From contig NZ_JAGRPM010000013.1 of the NCBI RefSeq assembly GCF_019449565.1, positions 1-64,000 on the forward strand: DNA of 64,000 nucleotides, in the 5' to 3' direction. Positions within the stretch are counted from its first letter, which is position 1. The number at the start of each line of letters is the position of its first letter. The stretch is from Rhodoblastus sp. (GTDB lineage Bacteria > Pseudomonadota > Alphaproteobacteria > Rhizobiales > Beijerinckiaceae). Of the stretch, positions 52,203 through 60,783 are shown piece after piece. The notes beneath the pieces are model-generated. The model did no database searches and was not told the DNA's origin. It was given only the letters and a program-made list of their open reading frames with translations. The translations under genes were made by a program, and so were the position numbers.

Positions 52203-53881
52203 TGTCGCGCTTCAAGTCTCTCATTTCGGCGGCGGCCCTCGCCGCCTTTTCGTCGTCGGCCTATGCCGACGCCATCGCGGGCAAGGTCGAAAAACAGGCG
52301 ACCAACTGGACCGCGATCGCGATGTTCGCGATCTTCGTCATGTTCACGCTGGGCATTACCTATTGGGCGGCCAAGCGCACCAAATCCGCCGCGCAATTCT
52401 ACACTGCGGGCGGCGGCATCACCGGCTTCCAAAATGGCCTCGCCATCGCTGGCGATTACATGTCGGCGGCGTCCTTCCTCGGCATTTCCGGCCTGGTCTA
52501 TCTGAACGGCTATGACGGCCTGATCTATTCGGTGGGCTGGCTGGTCGGCTGGCCGATCGTGACCTTCCTGATCGCGGAGCCTCTGCGCAATCTCGGCAAG
52601 TTCACCTTCGCCGACGTGGCCTCGTTCCGCTTCTCGCAGACGCCGATCCGCATTCTGGCCGCCTGCGGCACGCTGGTCACTGTCGCCTTCTATCTGATCG
52701 CGCAGATGGTCGGCGCCGGCGCCCTGATCCAGTTGCTGTTCGGCCTGCCCTATATGTACGCCGTGATCGGCGTCGGCGCGCTGATGATCGTCTATGTGAC
52801 GTTCGGCGGCATGGTTGCGACGACCTGGGTGCAGATCATCAAGGCCTGCCTGCTGCTCGCCGGCGCGTCCTTCATGGCCTTCATGGTTCTGTCGGCCTAT
52901 GGCTTCAGCCCTGCGGCGCTGTTCGCCAAGGCGGTCGAAGTGCATCCCAAGCATCTTGCGATCATGGAACCGGGCACGTTGATCAGCGACCCGATCTCGG
53001 CCATTTCGCTGGGTCTGGCCCTGATGTTCGGCACCGCCGGACTGCCGCACATCCTGATGCGCTTCTTCACCGTGGCCGACGCCAAGGCGGCGCGCAAGTC
53101 GGTGTTCTACGCGACGGGCTTCATCGGCTATTTCTACATCCTGACCTTCATCATCGGCTTCGGCGCGATCGTGATGGTTTCGACCAATCCGATGTTCCTC
53201 TCTGATGCCGCCAAAGGTCTGGCGGGCATCCGGGGCGGCTCGAACATGGCCGCGATTCATCTCGCGGACGCGGTCGGCGGCGACGTCTTCCTGGGCTTCA
53301 TCTCGGCGGTGGCTTTCGCCACGATCCTCGCGGTCGTGTCGGGCCTGACGCTGGCGGGCGCCTCGGCGATCAGCCACGACCTCTACGCCACCGTCGTCAA
53401 AGGCGGCAAGGCCAACGAGCAGGACGAAATCCGCGTCTCGAAGATCGCCACCATCGTTCTCGGCGTCATCGCCGTGATCCTCGGCATCGTCTTCGAAAAG
53501 CAGAACGTCGCCTTCATGGTCGGCCTCGCCTTCTCGATTGCGGCCTCTTGCAACTTCCCGGTGCTACTGATGTCCATGATGTGGCGCGGCATGACCACCC
53601 GCGGCGCGGTGATCGGCGGCTTCCTCGGCCTCATCTCGGCGCTCGTCGGCGTGATCTTCTCGCCGGCGGTATGGGAAGCCACGCTCGGCTATCCGAAGGG
53701 CTCGGCGATGTTCCAGATCAGCAATCCTGCGCTGTTCTCGATGGCCATCGCCTTCGCCGGCATCTGGCTGTTCTCGAAGCTGGACACCAGCGCGCGCGGC
53801 GCCGAGGACCGGGCGGGCTTCGACGCCCAATATGTCCGCTCGCAGACGGGCATCGGGGCCGCCGGCGCGTCGGCCCACTAA
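52202..53881 (+). CDS. actP: Acetate/cation symporter ActP
   Basis: 559 aa from the ATG at 52202. A signal-peptide-like N-terminus ('[16 protein letters not shown]') and about 13 transmembrane helices of the sodium:solute symporter family: '[20 protein letters not shown]', '[16 protein letters not shown]', '[22 protein letters not shown]', '[20 protein letters not shown]'. Uptake of acetate and other short-chain monocarboxylates. Followed by a strong terminator, then by the DUF294 and exonuclease genes often found beside actP. Confidence 0.95.
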   Translation: MSRFKSLISAAALAAFSSSAYADAIAGKVEKQATNWTAIAMFAIFVMFTLGITYWAAKRTKSAAQFYTAGGGITGFQNGLAIAGDYMSAASFLGISGLVYLNGYDGLIYSVGWLVGWPIVTFLIAEPLRNLGKFTFADVASFRFSQTPIRILAACGTLVTVAFYLIAQMVGAGALIQLLFGLPYMYAVIGVGALMIVYVTFGGMVATTWVQIIKACLLLAGASFMAFMVLSAYGFSPAALFAKAVEVHPKHLAIMEPGTLISDPISAISLGLALMFGTAGLPHILMRFFTVADAKAARKSVFYATGFIGYFYILTFIIGFGAIVMVSTNPMFLSDAAKGLAGIRGGSNMAAIHLADAVGGDVFLGFISAVAFATILAVVSGLTLAGASAISHDLYATVVKGGKANEQDEIRVSKIATIVLGVIAVILGIVFEKQNVAFMVGLAFSIAASCNFPVLLMSMMWRGMTTRGAVIGGFLGLISALVGVIFSPAVWEATLGYPKGSAMFQISNPALFSMAIAFAGIWLFSKLDTSARGAEDRAGFDAQYVRSQTGIGAAGASAH

Positions 53882-53890
53882 GCAAGATCG

Positions 53891-53920
53891 GGGCGCGGCT
53901 GGATCAGCCGCGCCCTTTTT
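53891..53920 (+). terminator. Rho-independent terminator after actP
   Basis: Perfect 10-bp stem gggcgcggct / agccgcgccc, 5-nt loop, followed by ttttt. Confidence 0.92.
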
Positions 53921-53971
53921 CGTCTTCCCCGAATTTTCACCAATGCGCCGTCGATTTACGGCGATGTGACC

Positions 53972-55768
53972 ATGTCCGTCATACTCGACAATGCGACGGC
54001 CCCATTCGACCGCCTGACTCCCGAAGAAGCCGAATCCCTGCGCGGAGCGATGGATATCGCCTATTTCCGCCCCAATGAGACGATCGTGGCCGAGGGCGCT
54101 GCGCCTGAAGGCCTCTATATTGTCATCAAGGGCTGCATCGAGGAGCGCGAGCAGGGGGAACTGGTCGGCCTGCTTGGTCCCAAGGATTTCTTCGACAGCC
54201 GCGCCGTGGTGCAGGGCGTCGGGGTCAGCGGCTTCACGGCGCGCGAGGAAACCCTCTGCGCCCTCGCGCCCCGCGCGGACGTGCTGCGCCTCATCAATTC
54301 CAATCCGCGCTTCGGCGCCTTCTTCTACAGCGACATTTCGCGCAAGCTCGAAGCTCTGGCTCAGAAGGACGAATCGAGCCAGATCGAATCCATGATGCGC
54401 GCGCGGGTGAGGGATCTCTACCTGATGCCCGCCGCGATCATCGACTCGTTCCAGAGCATCGCCTCGGCCGGCCGCATCATGCGCGACATCGACTGCAACG
54501 CGCTGCTGGTGCGCGACGGCGAGCGCACCGGCATCGTCACCGGCATGAATCTGTCCAAGGCGGTCGTGCTCAAGGGCATGACCATCGAGGAGCCGGTGAA
54601 GAGCCTCGCGCAATTCGATCTCGTCACCGTCGAGCCGGACGATTTCGTCTCGCAGGTTTTGCTGCTGATGACGAAATACAACAAGCGCCGCATCGTGGTG
54701 AAAGAGGGCGACCTATATGTCGGCATCCTCGAAGACATCAATGTGCTGAGCTTTTTCGCTGGCAATTCCCAGCTGGTGGTCGGCCGCATCGATCGCGCCT
54801 CGACCCTCACGGAGCTGAGCGCGGCCGCTAGGCAGATCGCCGAGCAGGTGCGGCCTTTGCGCCGCCAGGGTGTGAAGTTCGAAGTGGTGGCGGAGATCAT
54901 CTCGGACCTGAACCGCCGCCTGTTCGCCAAATTATTCGATCTCCTGTGCCCGCCTGAAATGCGCGACAAGGCCTGCCTCATCGTGATGGGCAGCGAGGGT
55001 CGTGGCGAACAGACCATCCGCACCGATCAGGACAATGGCCTTATCCTGTCCGAACCGGTAGACGAGGCGGCGCTGAACCGTTTTCGTGAGCAGTTTTCCG
55101 CCGCGCTGGCGGAGTTCGGGTTCCCGCCCTGTCCCGGCCATGTGATGGTCGACAACCCGCTATGGTCGCGCACGATCGCCGAATATATGTCCGACTTCAG
55201 GTCGTGGACCACGACGCCCGACGAACAGTCGTCGATGAATATTGCGATCTTTTTCGACGCCGAGGCGGTGGCGGGCGACGCCTCGCTGCTTGCCCGCGCC
55301 AAGAAGGATCTTGTCGAAAAGATCGCCAACGAACGCGTGTGCCTCGCGCGTTTCGCCAAGGCCATCGAGGCCTTCGAGCCGCCCATCGGCCTGTTCAATA
55401 CGCTGAAGACCGCGGAAGGCGAGGGCGACGCGCTGGATCTGAAGAAGGGCGGCATCTTCCCCATCGTCCATGGCGTGCGCTCGCTGGCCATCGAGCAGGG
55501 GCTGGAGGAGACCAACACCTTCAAGCGGCTGGCGAAACTGGCGGAGCTTGGCATGATCAAGGAGGATTTTGCGCGCGATCTCGCCCGCGCGCTCGATTAT
55601 CTCATGACCATCCGGCTCGATGCGCAGATCGACGCGGCGAAGAGCGCCAGCCTGCTGAAGCCGGCGACGCTGACCAGTATGGACCGCGACCTGCTGCGCG
55701 ATTCCTTCCAGATCGTGAAGCAATTGCGGGAACTCGTCCGCCGTCGCTTCAACCTGCATATGTTCTAG
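53972..55768 (+). CDS. Cyclic-nucleotide/CBS/DUF294 signalling protein
   Basis: 598 aa from the ATG at 53972. Domain order: cyclic-nucleotide-like domain (~15-130, 'PEGLYIVIKGCIEEREQGEL'), two CBS domains (~150-265, 'NALLVRDGERTGIVTGMNL', 'RRIVVKEGDLYVGILEDIN'), a DUF294 nucleotidyltransferase-like domain with 'IVMGSEGRGEQTIRTDQDNGLIL' (GSxxRxEQ...D-D-N-G), and the DUF294 C-terminal helices. Proteins of this layout resemble GlnD-type regulators and often accompany actP and an exonuclease; they may sense nucleotides. Ends 9 bp before the exonuclease gene. Confidence 0.9.
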   Translation: MSVILDNATAPFDRLTPEEAESLRGAMDIAYFRPNETIVAEGAAPEGLYIVIKGCIEEREQGELVGLLGPKDFFDSRAVVQGVGVSGFTAREETLCALAPRADVLRLINSNPRFGAFFYSDISRKLEALAQKDESSQIESMMRARVRDLYLMPAAIIDSFQSIASAGRIMRDIDCNALLVRDGERTGIVTGMNLSKAVVLKGMTIEEPVKSLAQFDLVTVEPDDFVSQVLLLMTKYNKRRIVVKEGDLYVGILEDINVLSFFAGNSQLVVGRIDRASTLTELSAAARQIAEQVRPLRRQGVKFEVVAEIISDLNRRLFAKLFDLLCPPEMRDKACLIVMGSEGRGEQTIRTDQDNGLILSEPVDEAALNRFREQFSAALAEFGFPPCPGHVMVDNPLWSRTIAEYMSDFRSWTTTPDEQSSMNIAIFFDAEAVAGDASLLARAKKDLVEKIANERVCLARFAKAIEAFEPPIGLFNTLKTAEGEGDALDLKKGGIFPIVHGVRSLAIEQGLEETNTFKRLAKLAELGMIKEDFARDLARALDYLMTIRLDAQIDAAKSASLLKPATLTSMDRDLLRDSFQIVKQLRELVRRRFNLHMF

Positions 55769-55777
55769 GACTCCGTC

Positions 55778-56449
55778 ATGGCTCTGCGCTGGCTGATGCG
55801 GAAGTTGGATCACGTGACGCTGCGCGACAAGAGCTATCGCTTCTTGTTCGAGCCCGGCCCGCCCGACGAGGTCGTGTCGATCGATTGCGAAACGACCGGC
55901 CTCGACCCCAGCCGCGACGAAATCATCTCGGTGGCGGCGATCAAGATCCGGGGCGATAGGATATTGGCGAGCGAGACCTTTCAGGCCGTGGTGAGGCCGC
56001 GCGTGGCGATCGCGGCGGAGGCGATCAAGGTGCATGGCCTGCGCGAGATCGATGTCTGCAACGCGCGCCCGATGATCGAGATCATGCCCGATCTGCTGCG
56101 TTTCATCGGCGGAAGGCCGCTGATCGGCTATTATATCGATTTCGATATCGCGATGCTCAATAATGACGTCGCGGAACTGCTCGGCATCCATCTGCCCAAC
56201 CCGCGCATCGAAGTGTCCGGCATATATTACGAGCGCAAATATGGCGATGCGCCGCCCGGCACGCAGATCGACCTGACCTTCGCCAATATCCTGCGCGATC
56301 TGAACCTGCCGCTATTCAACCAGCACGACGCCTTCTCGGACGCGCTGATGACGGCGATGATCTATGTGAACCTGAAGGATTACGTGGCGCGCGACATCCG
56401 CATCGCCCGGCCGCGCATCAAGCCATCCAGCGATTTCCATGGCATGTAA
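55778..56449 (+). CDS. DnaQ-like 3'-5' exonuclease
   Basis: 223 aa. DEDDh motifs: ExoI 'VVSIDCETTGLDPSRDEI' (Asp, Glu), ExoII 'LIGYYIDFDIAMLNND', ExoIII 'FNQHDAFSDALMTAMIY' (His, Asp). It resembles the PolC/DnaQ-type exonucleases encoded next to DUF294 proteins. Function in the actP-linked cluster is unknown; perhaps nucleotide turnover. Probably co-transcribed with the DUF294 gene. Confidence 0.92.
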   Translation: MALRWLMRKLDHVTLRDKSYRFLFEPGPPDEVVSIDCETTGLDPSRDEIISVAAIKIRGDRILASETFQAVVRPRVAIAAEAIKVHGLREIDVCNARPMIEIMPDLLRFIGGRPLIGYYIDFDIAMLNNDVAELLGIHLPNPRIEVSGIYYERKYGDAPPGTQIDLTFANILRDLNLPLFNQHDAFSDALMTAMIYVNLKDYVARDIRIARPRIKPSSDFHGM

Positions 56450-56522
56450 ACCTGGGCCGAGAGCGTTGTAAGCTTGCCTGGATCGGCTTATTCAAGGCGC
56501 GATGAGGCCACAGGAGCGAGCT

Positions 56523-57293
56523 TTGAGCGACGTCACCCTTTTCGAGAACCGCGACGGCATCGCGCATTTCGTGTTCAACCGCCCGCAGGCGCGCAACGCG
56601 CTTACATTCGAAATGTACGAGCATTTGCGCGAGGCCTGCGAAAAGGCGAATGAGGATCGCTCCATCCGCGCGCTGCTGATCTATGGCGCAGGCGACAAGG
56701 CCTTCGCCGCCGGCACGGATATTGCGGAATTTCGCGCGCTGCAATCGGCTCAGGACGCCGTCGATTACGAGATCAAGATCGAGCGCGTGCTCTCCGCTCT
56801 GGAGACATGCCGCGCGCCGACCATTGCGGCCATCGCCGGGGCCTGCACCGGCGGCGGCGCGGCCATCGCCGCCTGCTGCGACCTGCGCGTCGCGGCCAGC
56901 AACGCCAAATTCGGCTTTCCGATCGCGCGCACGCTCGGCAATTGTCTGTCGGTCGCCAATTACGGCCGTCTCGCTCACATTATCGGCGCGGCGCGGGTCA
57001 AGGACCTGCTTTTCACCGCCCGCCTGATCGACGCCGATGAGGCCCGGCTGTTCGGGCTGGTCGGCGAGATCGTCGCGCCGGAGGCGCTGGCCGCTCGGGC
57101 CGAGGAACTGGCGAAAACCGTGGCGGGCCATGCGCCCCTCACCCTGCGCGCGACCAAGGAGGCTTTGTTGCGGCTGCGCCCGCCGATGGAGACGGGCGAG
57201 GATCTCGTCGTCATGTGCTATCGCAGCGCGGATTTCCAGGAAGGCATGGAGTCCTTTCTCGCCAAAAGGCCGCCGCAATGGCGCGGAGAATAG
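56523..57293 (+). CDS. Enoyl-CoA hydratase/isomerase-family protein
   Basis: About 256 aa from a TTG at 56523, chosen because aggag lies 6-7 nt upstream; an ATG at 56502 would add seven residues but lacks a ribosome site. Crotonase fold: 'IAHFVFNRPQARNALTFEMY', 'DKAFAAGTDIAEFRAL', 'IAGACTGGGAAIAACCDLRVAASNAKFGFPIARTLGN' and 'LLFTARLIDADEARLFGLV'. The Glu pair of true hydratases is not obvious, so another crotonase reaction is possible. A methyltransferase gene follows 10 bp later. Confidence 0.88.
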   Translation: MSDVTLFENRDGIAHFVFNRPQARNALTFEMYEHLREACEKANEDRSIRALLIYGAGDKAFAAGTDIAEFRALQSAQDAVDYEIKIERVLSALETCRAPTIAAIAGACTGGGAAIAACCDLRVAASNAKFGFPIARTLGNCLSVANYGRLAHIIGAARVKDLLFTARLIDADEARLFGLVGEIVAPEALAARAEELAKTVAGHAPLTLRATKEALLRLRPPMETGEDLVVMCYRSADFQEGMESFLAKRPPQWRGE

Positions 57294-57303
57294 GATCGCG
57301 GTG

Positions 57304-58065
57304 ATGCAAGATCATGATGCGCTGACAGAGCGCCAGTTTGGCGCTCATGCGCGGGCCTATGTCGAAAGCGCGGTCCATGCCGGTGGCGCCGATCTCGCCG
57401 CGCTGACCGCGCGCGCCGCGCGGGTCGCGCCAAAGCGGGCGCTGGACCTCGGGGCTGGCGGCGGCCATGTCGCTTATGCTTTGGCGGGCGTTTCGGGCGC
57501 CGTCGCGGCTGTCGACCTGTCGGCGGATATGCTGGCGGTCGTCGCGGCCGAAGCAGAACGCCGCGGACTCGGTAATGTCGAGACCGTTCAGGCCTCGGCG
57601 GAAAACCTGCCTTTCCCCGACGCCTGTTTCGACTTTATCGCCAGCCGTTTTTCCGCGCACCATTGGCGCGACGCCCGCGCCGGATTGCATCAGGCCCGCC
57701 GCGTGCTGCGCGCGGGCGCCCCCGCTGTCTTTATCGATATTGTTTCACCCGCCGACCCAGCGCTCGACACACATCTCCAGGCGATCGAATTGCTGCGCGA
57801 CGTCTCGCATGTGCGCGATTACAGCCTTGCCGAATGGGGCGCGATGCTGGCGGAGGCGGGCTTTTCCGTCGAGTCTCGCGAAAGCTGGCGTCTGCGCATG
57901 GATTTCGCCGTCTGGACCAGCCGCATCGGCACGCCGGCCCCGCTCGCGGAGGCGATCCGTCTGCTTCAGCAAAAGGCCAGCGCCGAAACCCGCTCTTTTT
58001 TCGCGGTCGAAGACGACGGTTCCTTCCTGCTCGACGCCGCGATGTTCATTGCTGTCGCCACGTAA
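57304..58065 (+). CDS. Class I SAM-dependent methyltransferase
   Basis: 253 aa. The SAM site is 'RALDLGAGGGHVAYAL' with 'AVDLSADMLAVVAAEA' and 'VQASAENLPFPDACFDFIAS', typical of small-molecule methyltransferases (UbiE/COQ5-like group, methyltransferase domain 11). The C-terminal part ('AEWGAMLAEAGFSVES') is common in that group. Substrate unknown. Follows the crotonase gene and may be co-transcribed. The 266 bp after it (58066-58331) is AT-rich and holds no gene, probably the promoter of the next one. Confidence 0.9.
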   Translation: MQDHDALTERQFGAHARAYVESAVHAGGADLAALTARAARVAPKRALDLGAGGGHVAYALAGVSGAVAAVDLSADMLAVVAAEAERRGLGNVETVQASAENLPFPDACFDFIASRFSAHHWRDARAGLHQARRVLRAGAPAVFIDIVSPADPALDTHLQAIELLRDVSHVRDYSLAEWGAMLAEAGFSVESRESWRLRMDFAVWTSRIGTPAPLAEAIRLLQQKASAETRSFFAVEDDGSFLLDAAMFIAVAT

Positions 58066-58331
58066 CATTAATGTTTTTCGCGGAAAGGGTGAGTGGGACG
58101 GAAGCATTGCTTGCGAGTAATCGTTAAGTATTTAACATTGTTTGCTGACGTAACGTGAAAACATGCTTAAATTCATGATTAACCCTTCATTAAGTTGCAT
58201 AGCTGCCGCATTTTTGTAGAAATTTATTCAAATGCAAACGAATTCCCGCCCGCCCTCCAGAGCGGCCTGTATGGCCGCAAAACAGGCGGCGGAAGGACGG
58301 TTTGCCCCATTTCGATCCCGTGAAAAATCAC

Positions 58332-58721
58332 ATGAAGACCAATAATTTCATCGACCGGCATGTCGGAGCCAGATTGCGTTTCCTGCGGCAGGACCGGGGC
58401 GTGACGCCGGATGTCCTGTCCCGGATACTTGGGATTTCGCCCAGCCGCTTGGACGATCTCGAAGAGGGCCGGGAGCGCATTTCAGCCGATCTGATGCGGG
58501 TATTGTCGCGCGTCCTGCGGGCGCCGCCATCGGCGTTTTTCGAAGGCTTCTCGGTGACGGCGGCAGGCCTGGTGCGGTTGACGGACGACGACGCCCGGGC
58601 GGCGAATGACGAAGAGCGGCTGTTGCGCGATTTCGCCCGTATCCGCGATCATGACGCGCGCCAGCTGGTCCTGACGCTCGTTTCGAGCTACGCGGAATTC
58701 GAGGGCATGGCCAATGGATGA
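58332..58721 (+). CDS. Cro/C1-type (XRE) transcriptional regulator
   Basis: 129 aa from the ATG at 58332. Helix-turn-helix in 'GARLRFLRQDRGVTPDVLSRILGISPSRLDDLEEG'. The C-terminal ~60 residues are polar and helical ('EERLLRDFARIRDHDARQLVLTLV') with no recognisable domain, as in alphaproteobacterial SinR-like regulators. The AT-rich upstream region may contain its own operator. Target genes cannot be inferred from position. Confidence 0.85.
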   Translation: MKTNNFIDRHVGARLRFLRQDRGVTPDVLSRILGISPSRLDDLEEGRERISADLMRVLSRVLRAPPSAFFEGFSVTAAGLVRLTDDDARAANDEERLLRDFARIRDHDARQLVLTLVSSYAEFEGMANG

Positions 58722-58802
58722 GTTCGGCCAGCGCGTTGCGACAACGGACTCGGCAATAACGTGCATCTGACGGCGGAAATTCTCCCCTTGCGGGTGAGTT
58801 GA

Positions 58803-59810
58803 TTACTTTCCAGTCAGCAGCACGATCTTGCCGAGATGGGCCGAGGTTTCCATCAGCTCATGGGCGGCGCGCGCCTGTTCCAGCGGGAAACGCGCGTGGA
58901 TCATCGGCTTCACCGCGCCTCTGTCGAGAAGGGGCCAGACCTGTTCCCGCAGGGCGGCGGCGATCGCGGCCTTGGTCGCCAGCGGGCGCGAGCGTAGGGT
59001 CGAGCCGGTGAGCGTCAGGCGCTTGAGCATCACGCTCATGAAGTCGAAATCCTTGACCTTGCTGCCCTGCAGGAAGGCGATCTGCACCAGGCGACCATCG
59101 GGCGCCAGCGCCGAGACATTCTTCTGCAGATAGGGGCCGCCGACCATGTCGAGGATCACATCCGCGCCCTTCTTGCCGGTGAGCGCTTTCACTTCGGCGA
59201 CGAAATCCTGCTCGCGGTAATTGATCGCGACATCCGCGCCGAGGCCCTTGCAGAATTCGACCTTTTCCGCCGAGCCCGCCGTGGCGAAAACCCGCGCGCC
59301 GAAATGTTTGGCGAGCTGGATCGCGGTGGAGCCGATGCCGCTCGATCCGCCATGGACCAGAAACGTCTCGCCGGCTTTCAGCGCGCCGCGCGTGAAGACA
59401 TTGTCATAAACGGTGAAGAAGGTTTCCGGCACGCCTGCCGCCTCGATCAGGCTCAGAGGCTTGGGCCTCGGCAGGCAGAGAGCGGCGTCGGCGAGGCAGA
59501 ATTCGGCATAGCCGCCCGAGCCGACCAGCGCGCAGATTTCGTCGCCGATCTTCACATTGTCCACATTTTCGCCGACCGCCACGACCCGACCGGCGATTTC
59601 AAGGCCGGGGACTTCGCTTTCGCCGGGCGGCGGCGGGTAGAGCCCCGCGCGCTGGATGCAATCGGGACGGTTGATTCCGGCCGCGACGACCTCGACCAGA
59701 ACCTTGCCCGCGCCCGGCGTGGGGACCGCGGCCTCGCGCAGCTTGATCACCTCCGGGCCGCCGGCGCCGTCGAAGAAGATTTCGCGCATTTTTGCGGGCA
59801 ATGTGGACAA
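58803..59810 (-). CDS. NAD(P)H-quinone oxidoreductase, zeta-crystallin-like
   Basis: 335 aa (start at 59810 or 59789). MDR-superfamily fold: 'GAGGPEVIKLREAAVPTPGAGKVLVEVVAAGINRPDCIQRAGLYP', NADPH-binding 'VHGGSSGIGSTAIQLAKHFGARVFATAGSAEKVEFCKGLGADVAINY' and 'KKGADVILDMVGG'. The PIG3/Qor subgroup reduces quinones. No zinc-binding Cys of alcohol dehydrogenases is seen. Downstream of the TauE-like gene in the same direction (13 bp gap). Confidence 0.9.
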   Translation of the reverse strand: MSTLPAKMREIFFDGAGGPEVIKLREAAVPTPGAGKVLVEVVAAGINRPDCIQRAGLYPPPPGESEVPGLEIAGRVVAVGENVDNVKIGDEICALVGSGGYAEFCLADAALCLPRPKPLSLIEAAGVPETFFTVYDNVFTRGALKAGETFLVHGGSSGIGSTAIQLAKHFGARVFATAGSAEKVEFCKGLGADVAINYREQDFVAEVKALTGKKGADVILDMVGGPYLQKNVSALAPDGRLVQIAFLQGSKVKDFDFMSVMLKRLTLTGSTLRSRPLATKAAIAAALREQVWPLLDRGAVKPMIHARFPLEQARAAHELMETSAHLGKIVLLTGK

Positions 59811-59823
59811 GGCGAGCTCCCGG

Positions 59824-60573
59824 TCAGAAGGCTTTGAGATAGAAATGCAGGCTCAGCGCGAGGCCGATGAAGATCACGAACAGGCGCACGAAAAGCGGCG
59901 GGATGCGCGATCCGGCATGGGCGCCCGCGAAGCCGCCGGCGATGGAGCCCGCCGAGAGGATGATCGCCTCCAGCCAATGGATGCGGCCGGAAAACAGGAA
60001 GACCCCGGTCGCGGTGGCGTTCATCAAAGTGGCGAGCAGCATTTTCAGGCTGTTCATCAATACGATGTCCTTCAGCCCGTAAAGCGTCAGCGCCGCCAGC
60101 ATCAGGATGCCGATGCCGCCGCCGAAATAGCCGCCATAGATCGCCACGAAACATTGCGCGACCAGCACGCCCGTCGCGCTGAGCAATTGTTTCTCGGCCT
60201 GCTGGGGCATGACCATGCCCGCCGCGAAGACGAGGGTCGCGCCGAGCAGCAGGAAAGGCACGGCGCGCTCGAAGAACTGCTCCGGCGTCGCGAGTAGCAG
60301 AAGCGCGCCGAGAAAGCCGCCGACGAGCGAGATGATCGCCAGTATCTTGCCGTCGATGCGCGGATCTTCGAGCGATTTCTTCAAGCTGCTGCGATAGGCG
60401 AAGGTCGTCGCCACCTGCGCGGGAAAAAGCGCGATGGTCGAGGTGGCGTTGGCGTCGATGGCCGGCAGGCCCGCCGCGATCAGGGACGGAAAGGTGAGGA
60501 AGGAGCCCCCGCCCGCCAGGGCGTTGATGAAACCCGCGCCAAAGCCGGCGAGAACGACAACGAGGAACTGCAT
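59824..60573 (-). CDS. TauE/SafE-family sulfite exporter-like permease
   Basis: 249 aa with about eight transmembrane segments. The N-terminal repeat 'FGAGFINALAGGGSFLTFPSLIAAGLPAIDANATSTIALFP' and the C-terminal 'AGSIAGGFAGAHAGSRI' are TauE/SafE signatures. Members export sulfite or organosulfonates, or import other anions; the substrate is unknown. Probably in one transcript with the quinone oxidoreductase gene. Upstream bases 60574-60783 hold no gene and should contain promoters for this and the divergent membrane protein. Confidence 0.92.
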   Translation of the reverse strand: MQFLVVVLAGFGAGFINALAGGGSFLTFPSLIAAGLPAIDANATSTIALFPAQVATTFAYRSSLKKSLEDPRIDGKILAIISLVGGFLGALLLLATPEQFFERAVPFLLLGATLVFAAGMVMPQQAEKQLLSATGVLVAQCFVAIYGGYFGGGIGILMLAALTLYGLKDIVLMNSLKMLLATLMNATATGVFLFSGRIHWLEAIILSAGSIAGGFAGAHAGSRIPPLFVRLFVIFIGLALSLHFYLKAF

Positions 60574-60783
60574 GGATGGGATTTCCGGCGGCGCCGCAAG
60601 GCCGCCAGCGCGGCTTCTCCTTTAGCCTTATTCCTCCAAAAGGCCAAACTGTTGTTGAAAGGACAGGCAAATTCGCCGCGTGACGCGGGTCAGGCGCTCA
60701 ATTCGCCAAAATTGCACTATCATGGCTGCCTGAACAGGCCGATTCCTTTCCGCTCGCCGCCAGATCAAACGCGAAGGCCCAGA

